A stretch of 46,379 nucleotides of DNA from an uncultured Pelagibacteraceae bacterium (GTDB lineage: Bacteria; Pseudomonadota; Alphaproteobacteria; Pelagibacterales; Pelagibacteraceae). This document shows positions 36,884-46,379 of this stretch, piece after piece (the first letter of the stretch is position 1; each line of letters opens with the position of its first letter). The stretch lies in NCBI GenBank assembly GCA_902573835.1, contig CACGKZ010000007.1, positions 1 through 46,379 of the forward strand, given 5' to 3'. Position numbers and translations under genes: made by a program. Below the pieces are notes generated by a model. It saw only the letters and a program-made list of their open reading frames with translations, did not search any database and was not told the origin of the DNA.

Positions 36884-38437
36884 ATGTTAAATAGAGGCCT
36901 AGATAAACTTGAATTATTAAGAATAGTTGATGCAGTAGCTAACGAAAAATCAATTGATAAAGATATCGTGATTGGATCAATGGAGAGCGCGATACAAAAA
37001 GCAGCTCTAACAAAATTTGGTCAGAACAATAATATTCTTGTAAAAATTGATCGGGAAACTGGAAATATAAGCATACAAAAAGTTCTAGACGTAGTCGAAA
37101 CAGTGGAGGATCCTAGCCGTGAAATTACCTCTAAAGATGCTAACTCAATGAACAATGATAAATCAGAAATTTTGAAAGTAGGTGATAAAGTTTATGAAGA
37201 CCTCCCTCAAATAGATTTTGGTAGAATAGCGGCACAAAGTGCAAAACAAGTAATAAATTCTAAAGTTAGAGAAGCTGAAAAAAATAGACAATATGAAGAC
37301 TTTATAGATAAACAAGGCTTAATATTAAGTGGAATTATTAAAAGGTTGGAGTACGGCAATGTTATCGTTGACCTGGGTAGAGCTGAAGGGGTGATTAAAA
37401 AAGATGAACTTATTCCAAGAGAAGTTCTTAAGACTGGAGAAAGAGTAAAAGCATATTGTTACGAAGTAAAAAAAGAATTAAAAGGTCATCAAATATTTTT
37501 ATCAAGAGCCCATCCTCAATTTTTAGCTAAACTTTTTTTTCAGGAAGTTCCAGAAATTTACGAAGGAATTATAGAAATTAAATCAGTTGCTAGAGATCCG
37601 GGAAGTAGGGCTAAAATTTGTGTTTATTCAAAAGACACTTCTATCGACCCTGTAGGAGCTTGTGTAGGAATGAGAGGAAGTAGAGTGCAAACAATTGTAA
37701 ATGAACTTCATGGCGAAAAAATCGATATTATTAAATGGACTGAAGACTTACCAACTTTAATCTCTGAGTCCTTATCTCCAGCTGAAATACAAAAGGTTTT
37801 AATTGATCAATCCAACAAAAAAATTGATGTAATTTTAAGTGAGGAAAATTTAAGCAAAGCTATAGGAAGAAGAGGCCAAAACGTAAGATTAGCCTCTAAA
37901 CTTACAAATTTTGAAATAGATATTTTGACAGACAAAGAAGACTCCGAGAGAAGACAAGCAGAATTTAAAGAAAAAACAGAAGCCCTTATAAAAAATTTAG
38001 AGGTCGATGAAACTCTGGGACAATTATTAGTTTCTGAAGGCTTTCAAAGCATTGATGAAATATCTCAAGCCAATGCAGAGGACATATCTAAAATTGAGGC
38101 GATAGATGAAGAGACTGCAAAAGAGTTAATTTCAAGATCCAAAGAAAGTCTTATCAAAGTTAAAGAGGAAGTTGGAAAAAGACTTAAAGAACTAGGAGTA
38201 GAGGAAGAACTGATTAACTTAAAAGGTATGACACAAGGTATGCTTGTTATTTTAGGACAAAAGAATATCAAAAAACTTTCTGATTTTGCTGATTTATCTA
38301 CGGACGAACTAGTTGGTGGGTATGATGAAGTAAAAGGTAAAAAAGTACGTTTACAAGGCTATTTAGAAGAGTTTTCTCTAACTAGAGAGGAGGCAGATCA
38401 ATTAATAATGTCTGCAAGAAACATTGTATTTAAATAA
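36884..38437 (+). CDS. nusA: Transcription elongation/termination factor NusA
   Basis: This 517-residue protein has the N-terminal RNA-polymerase-binding domain, an S1 domain (GIIKRLEYGNVIVDLGRAEG), and two KH domains (DPVGACVGMRGSRVQTIV; AIGRRGQNVRLASKL). Two C-terminal acidic helix-hairpin repeats follow. NusA modulates pausing, termination and antitermination. I chose the ATG at 36884, preceded by AGGAG, over the open frame from 36848, which would translate the terminator hairpin. It leads the unit nusA-infB-rbfA-rpsO-pnp; rimP, normally directly upstream, is absent. Confidence 0.96.
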   Translation: MLNRGLDKLELLRIVDAVANEKSIDKDIVIGSMESAIQKAALTKFGQNNNILVKIDRETGNISIQKVLDVVETVEDPSREITSKDANSMNNDKSEILKVGDKVYEDLPQIDFGRIAAQSAKQVINSKVREAEKNRQYEDFIDKQGLILSGIIKRLEYGNVIVDLGRAEGVIKKDELIPREVLKTGERVKAYCYEVKKELKGHQIFLSRAHPQFLAKLFFQEVPEIYEGIIEIKSVARDPGSRAKICVYSKDTSIDPVGACVGMRGSRVQTIVNELHGEKIDIIKWTEDLPTLISESLSPAEIQKVLIDQSNKKIDVILSEENLSKAIGRRGQNVRLASKLTNFEIDILTDKEDSERRQAEFKEKTEALIKNLEVDETLGQLLVSEGFQSIDEISQANAEDISKIEAIDEETAKELISRSKESLIKVKEEVGKRLKELGVEEELINLKGMTQGMLVILGQKNIKKLSDFADLSTDELVGGYDEVKGKKVRLQGYLEEFSLTREEADQLIMSARNIVFK

Positions 38438-38440
38438 GTT

Positions 38441-40636
38441 ATGGATAAAGAAAAAGAAAAGAAAAAAACATTAACAATTTCATCAAATTTCAAAAAGAAA
38501 ATTGTTTCAGACAACTTAAAAAAAAATGAATTAAAAAAACCATATTCTGTACCGAATGACAAAAAAAATTCACTTAAATTCTCAAAGAATTTTAGAAAAA
38601 TTAGTTCTCCAGATCAAAACTTTAAAAATCAGGTAAATAAAGGTAAAAAATTCAATAGAAAGTTTATAGAACAACAAGCCACTAAAGCTTTTATAAAGAA
38701 AGATGAAAAACCAACAGGAAAAAGTAAGTTAAAACTCAAAACACCTATAGATAAAAGAGATTTTAAATTGACTGTTTCTAGAGCTTTGAATGTTGAAGAA
38801 ATAGAAATTAAACAGAGAAGTTTAGCAGCGGTCAAAAGAGCAAGACTCAAAGAGAAGAAAAGCAATCCTGAAACAGAGGACAAAAAGGAATATAAAAAAG
38901 TTATTAAGGAAGTAAAAATTCCTGAACAAATTACAATTCAAGAACTTTCAAACAGGATGGCTGAAAAATCTAACGATATTATAAAATTTCTTCTAAACAT
39001 GAAAGTCATTGCAACTATTAATCATACAATTGATAAAGATACCGCTGAATATATTGTAAAAGAATTTGGCCACAAGGCAATAATAGAAAACTCTCAACCC
39101 GAAGAGATTAATAAAAATAAATCTATGAGTGGAACAATAGAAAAAAGACCGCCAGTAGTAACTATAATGGGTCATGTTGATCATGGAAAAACTTCGCTTC
39201 TTGATGCGCTGAGACAAACAAATGTTGTTTCAAATGAGTTTGGTGGAATTACACAACACATAGGAGCTTATCAAGTTAAAGCGGAAAATAATCAATTGAT
39301 TACTTTTATTGACACTCCCGGACACGCTGCTTTTACAGAAATGAGAGCAAGAGGTTCTAAAATTACTGACATAGTTGTGTTAGTTGTGGCGGCTGACGAC
39401 GGAATTAAACCTCAAACAATAGAGGCGATTAATCATGCTAAAGCCGCCAAAGTTCCAATAATTGTTGCTATTAATAAATCAGACTTACCAAACAAAAATA
39501 TTACAAAAATAAAAAATGATTTAATGAGATATGAACTTGTAGCCGAAGATCTTAGTGGTGATACATTATTTGTAGAGGTCTCGGCTTTAAAAAAATTAAA
39601 TTTGGATAAGCTTAAAGAAAGCATTTTATTACAATCAGAAATTTTAGATTTAAAGGCTTCCATTTCAGATAAAGCTACAGGTGTTGTAATTGAGTCGAAA
39701 ATCGATAAAGGAAAAGGTCCAGTTTCAACAATTTTAGTATCAAATGGAAAATTAAAAAAAGGAGATTACTTTGCTTGCGGTAAAACATGGGGAAAAATTA
39801 GAGCTATGATAAATCATGATGGACTTTCTATTGATGAAGCTTACCCATCAATGCCTGTTGAAATTTTAGGTATGAACGCAACAGCTTTTGCTGGCGCTGA
39901 ATTTCTTGTGACCGAAGATGAAGATAAAGCCAAAGAGATTTCAGAATTTAAAAATGAAAATTCTTCCAAAAAGAAAATTCTTATAAATGATAAGTCAACA
40001 ATATTTGATAAAGGTGAAGACCAAGAGGAACTAAATGTTATAATAAAGTCAGATGTCCACGGGTCCAGTGAAGCTCTTAAAATGGCAATTGAAAAAATAG
40101 AACATCCTGAGGTAAAAACAAAAATTATCCTATCAGAAATTGGAATGATAAATGAAACTGATATTTCACTGGCAAAAGCATCTAATGCTGTATTAATCGG
40201 TTTTAACGTAAAAGCTAATAGAGAAGCTAAAAAAATTTCTGATGAACAAAAAATAGAAATTAAATATTTTAATATAATTTATGAAGCAATTGAATATATT
40301 GAAAAAAGATTATCTGGACTTTTAGAGCCTGATATAAAAGAAATTTCTCTAGGTTCTGCTGAAGTTCAAAAAATATTTAAAGTTTCAAAATTTGGCCAAA
40401 TAGCTGGATCGAAAGTGATAGAGGGAGAAATTCAAAATAAGTCAAAAGCTAGAATAGTAAGAGATGGTGCGGTAGTATATGATGGAGAAATTCTTAGTAT
40501 TTTTAGAGAAAAAAATGCAGTCAAGGAGGTTAAGAATGGTTTGGAATGCGGTATAAGCCTTAAAGATTTTATAGATTTTAAAGAGAAAGATATAATACAA
40601 TCGTACCAAATACAAAAGATTGAGAGAACAATATGA
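38441..40636 (+). CDS. infB: Translation initiation factor IF-2
   Basis: This 731-residue GTPase brings initiator tRNA to the ribosome. A basic, lysine-rich N-terminus of about 170 residues precedes the IF2_N helices ([21 protein letters not shown]). The G domain has [18 protein letters not shown] (G1), [15 protein letters not shown] (G3) and NKSD (G4). Domains II-IV follow. It starts three bases after nusA, where ylxR is usually found, and overlaps rbfA by four bases (ATGA). Confidence 0.97.
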   Translation: MDKEKEKKKTLTISSNFKKKIVSDNLKKNELKKPYSVPNDKKNSLKFSKNFRKISSPDQNFKNQVNKGKKFNRKFIEQQATKAFIKKDEKPTGKSKLKLKTPIDKRDFKLTVSRALNVEEIEIKQRSLAAVKRARLKEKKSNPETEDKKEYKKVIKEVKIPEQITIQELSNRMAEKSNDIIKFLLNMKVIATINHTIDKDTAEYIVKEFGHKAIIENSQPEEINKNKSMSGTIEKRPPVVTIMGHVDHGKTSLLDALRQTNVVSNEFGGITQHIGAYQVKAENNQLITFIDTPGHAAFTEMRARGSKITDIVVLVVAADDGIKPQTIEAINHAKAAKVPIIVAINKSDLPNKNITKIKNDLMRYELVAEDLSGDTLFVEVSALKKLNLDKLKESILLQSEILDLKASISDKATGVVIESKIDKGKGPVSTILVSNGKLKKGDYFACGKTWGKIRAMINHDGLSIDEAYPSMPVEILGMNATAFAGAEFLVTEDEDKAKEISEFKNENSSKKKILINDKSTIFDKGEDQEELNVIIKSDVHGSSEALKMAIEKIEHPEVKTKIILSEIGMINETDISLAKASNAVLIGFNVKANREAKKISDEQKIEIKYFNIIYEAIEYIEKRLSGLLEPDIKEISLGSAEVQKIFKVSKFGQIAGSKVIEGEIQNKSKARIVRDGAVVYDGEILSIFREKNAVKEVKNGLECGISLKDFIDFKEKDIIQSYQIQKIERTI

Positions 40637-41034
40637 TTAATAGTGATTTGTCGAATAAAGGATATTCTCAGAGACAATTGAGGGTTGGTGAACTTGTTAA
40701 GCAGAGTATTGGAGAAATTTTTATTAAAAACGAAACAAAAATATCATCATTTAATTCACGATTTATTACTGTGACTGAAGTAAGAATGACCCCAGACTTG
40801 AAAACAGCAAGGGTTTATGTGATACCACTAGGCGGTGTAGATATGAAAGAAATTGTTGGTGTATTGACTGATAACGCTCATCTTGTTAGAAGAGCCTTAT
40901 CAAAAAAGCTAAGTTTAAAGTTTCTTCCAAAACTCAACTTTATTGAAGATAAATCTTTTGAATATGCAGAAAAAATTGAAAGATTAATAAAAGAAAACAA
41001 AAAAAATGAAACAAACAAAAAAAGATATAATTAA
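40633..41034 (+). CDS. rbfA: Ribosome-binding factor A
   Basis: This 133-residue protein has the KH-like fold that helps mature the 30S subunit. The pattern is RQLRVGELVKQSIGEIF at the N-terminus, then TVTEVRMTPDLKTARVYVIPLG and LVRRALSKKLSLKFLPKLNF. It overlaps infB by four bases. Its last 29 bases overlap rpsO in another frame, where truB is normally found between them. Confidence 0.95.
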   Translation: MINSDLSNKGYSQRQLRVGELVKQSIGEIFIKNETKISSFNSRFITVTEVRMTPDLKTARVYVIPLGGVDMKEIVGVLTDNAHLVRRALSKKLSLKFLPKLNFIEDKSFEYAEKIERLIKENKKNETNKKRYN

Positions 41035-41266
41035 GTCTCTTGCTATAAACAAATCAGATGTTGGTTCGGCTGAGATACAAATTGGTTTATTAAGCAATAA
41101 AATTGAAAAATTGGCTGTTCATTTTAAAAAATTTAAAAAGGATAAACATTCAACAATTGGTTTATCAAAGTCGGTAAATAAAAGAAAAAAATTATTAAGC
41201 TATTTAAAAAGAAAAAAACCCGATGCCTATGAAAAAATTATTAAGCAATTGAGTTTAAGAAAATAA
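41006..41266 (+). CDS. rpsO: 30S ribosomal protein S15
   Basis: This 86-residue protein has the S15 pattern: [20 protein letters not shown], then [19 protein letters not shown], then [19 protein letters not shown]15 binds the central domain of 16S rRNA early in assembly. The N-terminus is close to the usual length. The ATG at 41006 lies inside rbfA. The stop shares one base with the pnp ATG (TAATG), the conserved rpsO-pnp pair. Confidence 0.96.
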   Translation: MKQTKKDIIKSLAINKSDVGSAEIQIGLLSNKIEKLAVHFKKFKKDKHSTIGLSKSVNKRKKLLSYLKRKKPDAYEKIIKQLSLRK

Positions 41267-43338
41267 TGTTTAAAATTCAAAAAGAAGAAATAGATTTTGG
41301 CGGAAAAAAATTAATCTTAGAAACAGGTAAAGTCGCAAGACAAGCTGATGGAGCAATAATAGCTACACTGGGTGAAACAGTTGTGATAGCGACTGCAGTC
41401 GGTGCAAAAAAACTTAATGAAGGTCAAGATTACTTTCCTTTATCAGTAAACTATCAAGAAAAATATTACGCCGCGGGTAAAATTCCTGGAGGATATTTCA
41501 AAAGAGAAGCTCGACCAACCGAAGCCGAGACTTTAATTTCTAGATTAATCGATAGACCTATAAGACCTTTATTTCCATCAAGTTTTATGAATGAGGTACA
41601 ACTATTACCTACTGTCTTATCTTATGACGGAGAAAATCAACCAGATATATTATCTATAATTGCCTCCTCTGCTGCATTATCAATTTCAGGTCTTCCTTTT
41701 CAAGGTCCAATAGCTGCAAGCAGAGTAGGATATAAAGATGGAAAATATTTGTTAAATCCGTCTCAGGAAGAGTTAAAAACTTCAGAATTAGACTTAGTAG
41801 TAGCTGGAACGAAAGACGCAGTATTAATGGTAGAGTCCGAAACCTCTGGTCTTTCAGAAAAAGTAATGTTAGATGCAGTAAAATTTGGACATGAAAAATT
41901 TGTACCGATCATTGACTCAATCGAAAAATTAGCAAAAAAAGCCAGTAAACCAAAATGGGAAATTGAAGAAGTTGACAATACAGAACTTAAGAAAAAAATT
42001 GCTAAAGAATTTGAAAGCAGTCTAAGAAAAGCATTCAAAGAAGTGGATAAGAAAAAAAGATCGACATCTATATCTGAAATAGACACCAAATGTAAAGAAA
42101 TGTTCAAAGATGATGAGAATGTCACAGAAAATCAAGCAATGGCACAATTAAAATCTCTCGAAAAAGACATTGTGAGAACTGCAATTTTAAAAGACAAAAA
42201 AAGAATTGATGGTAGAGGACTTGCCGATGTTAGAAAAATTGAGTGTGAAGTTGGCGTTTTACCTAGAACACATGGATCAGCTTTATTTACAAGAGGTGAA
42301 ACTCAAGCATTAGTAGTAACAACTTTAGGTATGTCAGATGATGAACAAAGACTTGAAAGTCTAGATGGCATGCAAAGATCCAGCTTTATGTTACATTATA
42401 ACTTTCCACCTTTCTCTGTTGGTGAATGTGGTAGAATAGGAACTGGTAGAAGAGAAATAGGGCACGGCAAGTTAGCATGGAGAGCTATAAACTCTTCATT
42501 ACCCTTAAAAGAAAACTTTCCTTATACTTTAAGAGTTGTCTCAGAAATTACCGAGTCGAATGGATCTTCTTCAATGGCAACAGTGTGTGGAACTTCGTTG
42601 TCTTTAATGGATGCTGGAGTACCAATTAAAGAACCAGTAGCAGGAATAGCTATGGGCTTAATTAAAGAGGGAGAAAAGTTTTCAGTTTTGTCAGATATTT
42701 TAGGAGATGAGGACCATTTGGGTGATATGGATTTTAAAGTAGCGGGGACTAAAGACGGGATTACATCTTTGCAAATGGATATAAAGATAACCGGAATTAC
42801 TTTTGAGATAATGGAGCAAGCTCTAAATCAAGCTAAAGAGGGTCGAGAACATATTTTAGGTGAAATGAATAAAGCAATTAAAACATCAAGAAAAGAATTT
42901 TCAAAACACACACCTAAAATGGAAACAATAAAAGTTGATAAAAAAGACATTGCGACAGTAATTGGAAAAGGCGGTGCAACTATTAGAGAAATAGTTGAAA
43001 AATCCGGGGCAAAAGTTGATGTTAAAGATACTGGAGAAGTGACTGTTGCTGCTCCTGACGAAAAATCAAGAAACTCTGCTATTGAGATTATTAAAGGTTT
43101 GATAGCGAAACCTGAGGTGGGTAAAATTTATAAAGGTAAAGTGGTTAAAATTATGGAATTTGGAGCATTTGTAAATTTTCTCGGGAAACAAGATGGTCTA
43201 GTACATATTTCTGAACTTGCAGGCAAAAGAGTAGCAAAAGTGACAGATGTTGTAAAAGAAGGTGATGAGGTATCAGTAAAAGTTCTCGGTTTCGATAGAG
43301 GCAAAGTAAAACTTTCCATTAAACAAGCTGTAGCTTAA
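41266..43338 (+). CDS. pnp: Polyribonucleotide nucleotidyltransferase (PNPase)
   Basis: This 690-residue phosphorolytic 3'-5' exoribonuclease is a degradosome-type enzyme. Two RNase PH domains ([39 protein letters not shown]) flank a helical linker. The KH domain reads [17 protein letters not shown] and the S1 domain [19 protein letters not shown]. The C-terminus ends shortly after S1, without a long tail. It is the last gene of the nusA unit and ends five bases from the convergent GNAT-like gene. Confidence 0.98.
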   Translation: MFKIQKEEIDFGGKKLILETGKVARQADGAIIATLGETVVIATAVGAKKLNEGQDYFPLSVNYQEKYYAAGKIPGGYFKREARPTEAETLISRLIDRPIRPLFPSSFMNEVQLLPTVLSYDGENQPDILSIIASSAALSISGLPFQGPIAASRVGYKDGKYLLNPSQEELKTSELDLVVAGTKDAVLMVESETSGLSEKVMLDAVKFGHEKFVPIIDSIEKLAKKASKPKWEIEEVDNTELKKKIAKEFESSLRKAFKEVDKKKRSTSISEIDTKCKEMFKDDENVTENQAMAQLKSLEKDIVRTAILKDKKRIDGRGLADVRKIECEVGVLPRTHGSALFTRGETQALVVTTLGMSDDEQRLESLDGMQRSSFMLHYNFPPFSVGECGRIGTGRREIGHGKLAWRAINSSLPLKENFPYTLRVVSEITESNGSSSMATVCGTSLSLMDAGVPIKEPVAGIAMGLIKEGEKFSVLSDILGDEDHLGDMDFKVAGTKDGITSLQMDIKITGITFEIMEQALNQAKEGREHILGEMNKAIKTSRKEFSKHTPKMETIKVDKKDIATVIGKGGATIREIVEKSGAKVDVKDTGEVTVAAPDEKSRNSAIEIIKGLIAKPEVGKIYKGKVVKIMEFGAFVNFLGKQDGLVHISELAGKRVAKVTDVVKEGDEVSVKVLGFDRGKVKLSIKQAVA

Positions 43339-43343
43339 ATAGT

Positions 43344-43859
43344 TTAAATTTTGTACTCAAAATTTTGAGTTTCTTTGTTAACTTGAAGCTCAGTAGCTCC
43401 ATTTCTTAAGTGAAAATTCCTAGCCATTTCAGTCAATGGAGAGAGAGTTACTAATCTATTTAAGTGATTAGATTTTTTTATTTTTTTAAAAACCTCTTTT
43501 ACAATAAGCTTACCTCCACCTTTTTTTTTAGACCAGACAGTGTATGCTATAGCTATTTTTCCGACTTTTTGATCTCTTCTTATACTTTGTAAGTGTGCAT
43601 CTTTTGTCATTAAATCTAATTCATTTACAGACTTAGGAATTTCATTTGTAAAACCAAAGCACATTATTGCACAAATTTCATTTTTATATTTCACACCATA
43701 TATTTTACGACCATAACTAGTCCTAAAATCATTATTAAGCTCTGGTCGAATTGGATCTTCTTCCGGATTGCATGACTTTAGCTCAACAAGTTCTGCACCT
43801 TTTATCCAATCAAAGAAGTTTTCAAATTTCTCTTTAACCTTTTTATTTAAATCTTTCAT
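43344..43859 (-). CDS. GNAT-like acetyltransferase fold protein, function unknown
   Basis: I do not recognise a specific family for this 171-residue soluble protein. The second half has a GNAT-like arrangement. A strand (IAIAYTVW) is followed by a glycine-rich turn and helix (SKKKGGGKLIVKEVFKKI). A strand (NRLVTLSPL) and a helix-strand (TEMARNFHLRNGATEL) come next, like the acceptor end of the fold (FYxxxGF). No signal peptide is present. It follows fabI by 77 bases on the same strand and could be cotranscribed with the fatty acid genes. That is position only, not evidence of a lipid role. Confidence 0.5.
   Translation of the reverse strand: MKDLNKKVKEKFENFFDWIKGAELVELKSCNPEEDPIRPELNNDFRTSYGRKIYGVKYKNEICAIMCFGFTNEIPKSVNELDLMTKDAHLQSIRRDQKVGKIAIAYTVWSKKKGGGKLIVKEVFKKIKKSNHLNRLVTLSPLTEMARNFHLRNGATELQVNKETQNFEYKI
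43355..43370. terminator. Possible weak bidirectional terminator between pnp and the GNAT-like gene
   Basis: ACTCAAAATTTTGAGT is a perfect 16-bp palindrome just downstream of pnp, with T-rich flanks on both sides. It lies inside the last codons of the minus-strand gene. With few G-C pairs it would be a weak hairpin; the convergent position is the main support. Confidence 0.35.
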
Positions 43860-43936
43860 TCTGACCTTTATTTCTAATCTTTTTTAGTTTTTTTGGTTTT
43901 TCTATTTATGCAAATTAGTGATGTAATTTTTGCAAG

Positions 43937-44722
43937 TTAAGATATATTTTTTGGATCTGGCATTCCTACTTTGTTATACCCAGCGTCAACATAATGTATT
44001 TCTCCAGTAACACCACTAGCCAAATCACTTAATAAATAAAGTGCTGAGTTACCCACATCGTGAATATCAACGTTTCTTTTTAAAAAAGAATGATCTTCAT
44101 TCCATTTGTATAGAAATTTTGCATCTCCTATTGCAGATGCTGCCAAAGTTTTAATTGGTCCTGCGCTTATAGCATTTACTCTAATTTTTTTCTTTCCAAG
44201 ATCTCTTGCTAAATAATTTACACTTGCTTCTAAAGCAGATTTACAAACTCCCATAACATTGTAATTTGGAATTGCTTTGTTTGATTCATAAGTCAGAGTT
44301 AACAAGCTTCCTCCATCTTTCATTATTTTAGAGGCCTCTTTTGATACCTCGGTAAAGGAAAAACAAGAAATAAGCATACTTTTTAAAAAATTTTCTCTTG
44401 AAGTATTTAAATACTCACCTGATAATTCTGATTTATCTGAAAAAGCAACTGCGTGAACTACAAAGTCAATCTCACCCCATTTAGACTTTACATTCTCAAA
44501 AAGTTTAATAACCTCATCTTTTTTTTCAACATCACAACTGAATGTAACTTTTGAATTAAGTTTTTCAGCCAAAGGAATAACTCTCTTTTTTAAAGCATCT
44601 CCTAAATATGTAAAAGCTAATTCAGCACCAGCTTCTGCAAGTTTCTGGGAAATTCCCCATGCAATTGACCTCTCATTTGCAACACCCATTATCAATCCTT
44701 TTTTACCTTTCATTAAATTCAT
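43937..44722 (-). CDS. fabI: Enoyl-ACP reductase FabI
   Basis: This 261-residue short-chain dehydrogenase-type enzyme performs the last step of fatty acid elongation with NADH. Motifs are GLIMGVANERSIAWGI at the nucleotide site, Tyr145 in LTLTYES, and the catalytic Tyr154-x6-Lys161 in NYNVMGVCKSALEA. This is the FabI spacing, targeted by triclosan-type inhibitors in relatives. It is two bases after fabB in the unit fabA-fabB-fabI. Confidence 0.97.
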   Translation of the reverse strand: MNLMKGKKGLIMGVANERSIAWGISQKLAEAGAELAFTYLGDALKKRVIPLAEKLNSKVTFSCDVEKKDEVIKLFENVKSKWGEIDFVVHAVAFSDKSELSGEYLNTSRENFLKSMLISCFSFTEVSKEASKIMKDGGSLLTLTYESNKAIPNYNVMGVCKSALEASVNYLARDLGKKKIRVNAISAGPIKTLAASAIGDAKFLYKWNEDHSFLKRNVDIHDVGNSALYLLSDLASGVTGEIHYVDAGYNKVGMPDPKNIS

Positions 44723-44724
44723 AA

Positions 44725-45936
44725 TTATAATTTCTCAAAAATCAAAGCAGCGTTTGTGCCTCCAAAACCAAAGCTGTTAGACATTACAGTATTTAGCTTA
44801 GCCCCTTTTTCAGTTTTTGTAACTATTGGGAATTTTTTTGCCTCTTCATCCATTTCATTTATATTCGCAGAACCAGCAATAAAATTATTTTTCATCATAA
44901 TTAGACAATAAATCGCTTCATGCACTGATGCAGCCCCTAAAGGGTGCCCAGATAAAGACTTTGTAGAACTAATTTTTGGAATTTTTTCCCCAAAAGTCTT
45001 TTGAACTGCGTTGAGCTCTGTAATATCTCCTACAGGGGTTGATGTTCCGTGTGTGTTTATATAGTCAATTTTGTTTCTAGCTGTAGCCATGGCCATTTGC
45101 ATACATCTTACAGCACCTTCACCAGACGGGGCAACCATGTCATAACCATCAGATGTTGCACCATAGCCAGTTAACTCAGCATAAATTTTTGCTCCTCTGG
45201 CTTTTGCATGTTCATATTCCTCAAGCACCAATACTCCAGCTCCTCCAGCAATAACAAATCCATCCCTGGTTTTATCATAAGCCCGTGAGGCAGTTTCAGG
45301 TTTATCATTATATTTTGAGGATAAAGCAGTCATTGCATCAAACATAGCAGTCATCGCCCAATGGACCTCTTCACTTCCACCTGCAAATATAATATCTTGT
45401 TTACCAAATTGAATTAATTCCATTGCATTTCCAATACAGTGTCCGCTAGTTGCACAGGCAGAACTCATTGTATAATTTGTTCCTTTAATTTTGAATGGTA
45501 CTGCGAGTGTAGCAGAAGCTGTACTACCCATTGTTCTAGGTACAATAAATGGACCCATTAATTTTGGAGTTTTAGCTCTAGTTTTATCAGCGGCAAGAAT
45601 TACATTTTCAATAGATGGACCACCTGAACCCATAATTATCCCAGTTTTAAAATTACTAACCTCGTTTTCCTTTAAACCAGAGTCTGAAATTGCTTCCTTC
45701 ATAGCAATATAATTATAAGCTGAGCCAGACCCCATGAATCTAATTGTTTTTCTATCTACATAATCTGAAAGTTTAATATTTGGTTTACCGTGTACATGAC
45801 TTTTAAGATTATGCTCTTTGTATTCGTCCGCGTAAGAAATACCTGATTTTGAATTTATTAATGATTGATGAACTTCTTCTTGATTATTACCAAGACAAGA
45901 TACTATACCTAGACCTGTAATTACTACCCTTCTCAT
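44725..45936 (-). CDS. fabB: 3-oxoacyl-ACP synthase I (FabB)
   Basis: This 403-residue condensing enzyme has Cys161 ([12 protein letters not shown]), His296 ([11 protein letters not shown]) and His331 ([11 protein letters not shown]) as the catalytic triad. Its pairing with fabA marks it as FabB of the anaerobic unsaturated fatty acid route rather than the general FabF. The start overlaps the fabA stop (ATGA), so the two are translated together. Confidence 0.96.
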   Translation of the reverse strand: MRRVVITGLGIVSCLGNNQEEVHQSLINSKSGISYADEYKEHNLKSHVHGKPNIKLSDYVDRKTIRFMGSGSAYNYIAMKEAISDSGLKENEVSNFKTGIIMGSGGPSIENVILAADKTRAKTPKLMGPFIVPRTMGSTASATLAVPFKIKGTNYTMSSACATSGHCIGNAMELIQFGKQDIIFAGGSEEVHWAMTAMFDAMTALSSKYNDKPETASRAYDKTRDGFVIAGGAGVLVLEEYEHAKARGAKIYAELTGYGATSDGYDMVAPSGEGAVRCMQMAMATARNKIDYINTHGTSTPVGDITELNAVQKTFGEKIPKISSTKSLSGHPLGAASVHEAIYCLIMMKNNFIAGSANINEMDEEAKKFPIVTKTEKGAKLNTVMSNSFGFGGTNAALIFEKL

Positions 45937-46379
45937 GACTTAAACAAACCTACTTTCAAATTTTCTGCTACATAGATTACTTTCCCATCAGCATCTAATG
46001 TACCATTAGCTAATCCTACTACAGCACCCTCTTTTTTTAAAATTCTTTTTATATTTATTTTATAAGTGGCCATCTTTACTTTTTTTAAAACTTCACCAGT
46101 AAATTTAACTGTGCTTACTCCTAAAGCTCTCCCTTTTCCGGGTTCACCTGTCCAACCAAGATAAAAGCCAACCAATTGCCACATTGCGTCTAACCCAAGA
46201 CACCCTGGCATCACCGGATCTTTTTGAAAATGACATTTAAAAAACCAAAGATCATCCTTTATGTCTAATTCTGCTTCCATATAGCCTCGCTTAAAACTTC
46301 CTGAACTATTTTCAATTTTTGTAATTCTGTCAAACATAAGCATTGGAGGTAGTGGTAATTTTGCATTACCTTCACCAAA
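45933..46379 (-). CDS. fabA: 3-hydroxydecanoyl-ACP dehydratase/isomerase FabA (partial at window edge)
   Basis: The frame is open to the right window edge, so the N-terminus is cut; 148 of about 170 residues are seen. It starts with [18 protein letters not shown]. The active site reads [20 protein letters not shown], with His in CHF and Asp in LGLDAMW; the Asp, not Glu, separates FabA from FabZ. FabA both dehydrates and isomerises the C10 intermediate, creating the cis double bond for membrane unsaturated fatty acids. Confidence 0.97.
   Translation of the reverse strand, partial: FGEGNAKLPLPPMLMFDRITKIENSSGSFKRGYMEAELDIKDDLWFFKCHFQKDPVMPGCLGLDAMWQLVGFYLGWTGEPGKGRALGVSTVKFTGEVLKKVKMATYKINIKRILKKEGAVVGLANGTLDADGKVIYVAENLKVGLFKS

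Noticed and set aside
1-46379. A defence system, prophage or genomic island
   Set aside because: Nearly all genes are recognisable housekeeping or envelope genes in conserved order; no integrase, transposase, direct repeats or composition break apart from the porin's expression-type codon bias.

Overview
The window is a stretch of a very AT-rich, tightly packed alphaproteobacterial chromosome. It is most likely from the SAR11/Pelagibacterales group. I infer this from the low GC, the almost absent intergenic space, the block mnmE-mnmG-rsmG-parA-parB, the order rsmI/LpoA-like/BON lipoprotein, and the block fur-miaB-phoH-ybeY-lnt-metK-nusA-infB-rbfA-rpsO-pnp. A species cannot be fixed from sequence alone. 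I see no tRNA, rRNA, CRISPR array, insertion sequence, integrase or phage gene. No gene-free stretch exceeds 300 bases; the longest is 9332-9532, in front of the porin.

Layout. 1-4824 (+): tRNA-U34 modification genes mnmE (partial) and mnmG, a frame-broken rsmG carrying two parS-like palindromes, then parA and parB; this is the origin-proximal partition locus. 4802-9331 (-): DUF3576 lipoprotein, leuS, lptE, holA. 9533-10621 (+): a highly expressed porin ended by a bidirectional terminator. 10641-13104: two head-to-head gene pairs whose start codons touch or overlap (TenI-like/YggS and L,D-transpeptidase/winged-helix regulator), followed by a 42-residue ArfA ribosome-rescue gene. 13110-19346 (-): PfkB kinase, nth, dapB, a 55-residue membrane protein and the chaperones dnaJ-dnaK-grpE, with a sigma-32-type promoter in front of dnaK. 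19388-24812: rdgB, LpoA-like, rsmI, BON lipoprotein, maeB. 24870-29485 (+): murJ, trpS, nfuA and a membrane-anchored glucosaminidase. 29488-30531 (-): polysaccharide deacetylase. 30500-43338 (+): half-length tsaB, fur, miaB, phoH, frame-broken ybeY, lnt, metK, then nusA-infB-rbfA-rpsO-pnp. 43344-46379 (-): a GNAT-like protein and the unsaturated fatty acid genes fabI, fabB, fabA (partial).

How it works together. The window is mainly information processing (translation, RNA modification, chaperones) and envelope building: LPS export, porin, MurJ, Lnt, peptidoglycan enzymes and fatty acids. The points most worth a second look are the parS pair inside rsmG with the frame break exactly at one parS, the touching divergent start codons, the terminator-like hairpin inside the nusA leader, the unlisted small genes (arfA and the 55-residue membrane protein), and operons that lack genes normally present in relatives (trmB, rimP, ylxR, truB).
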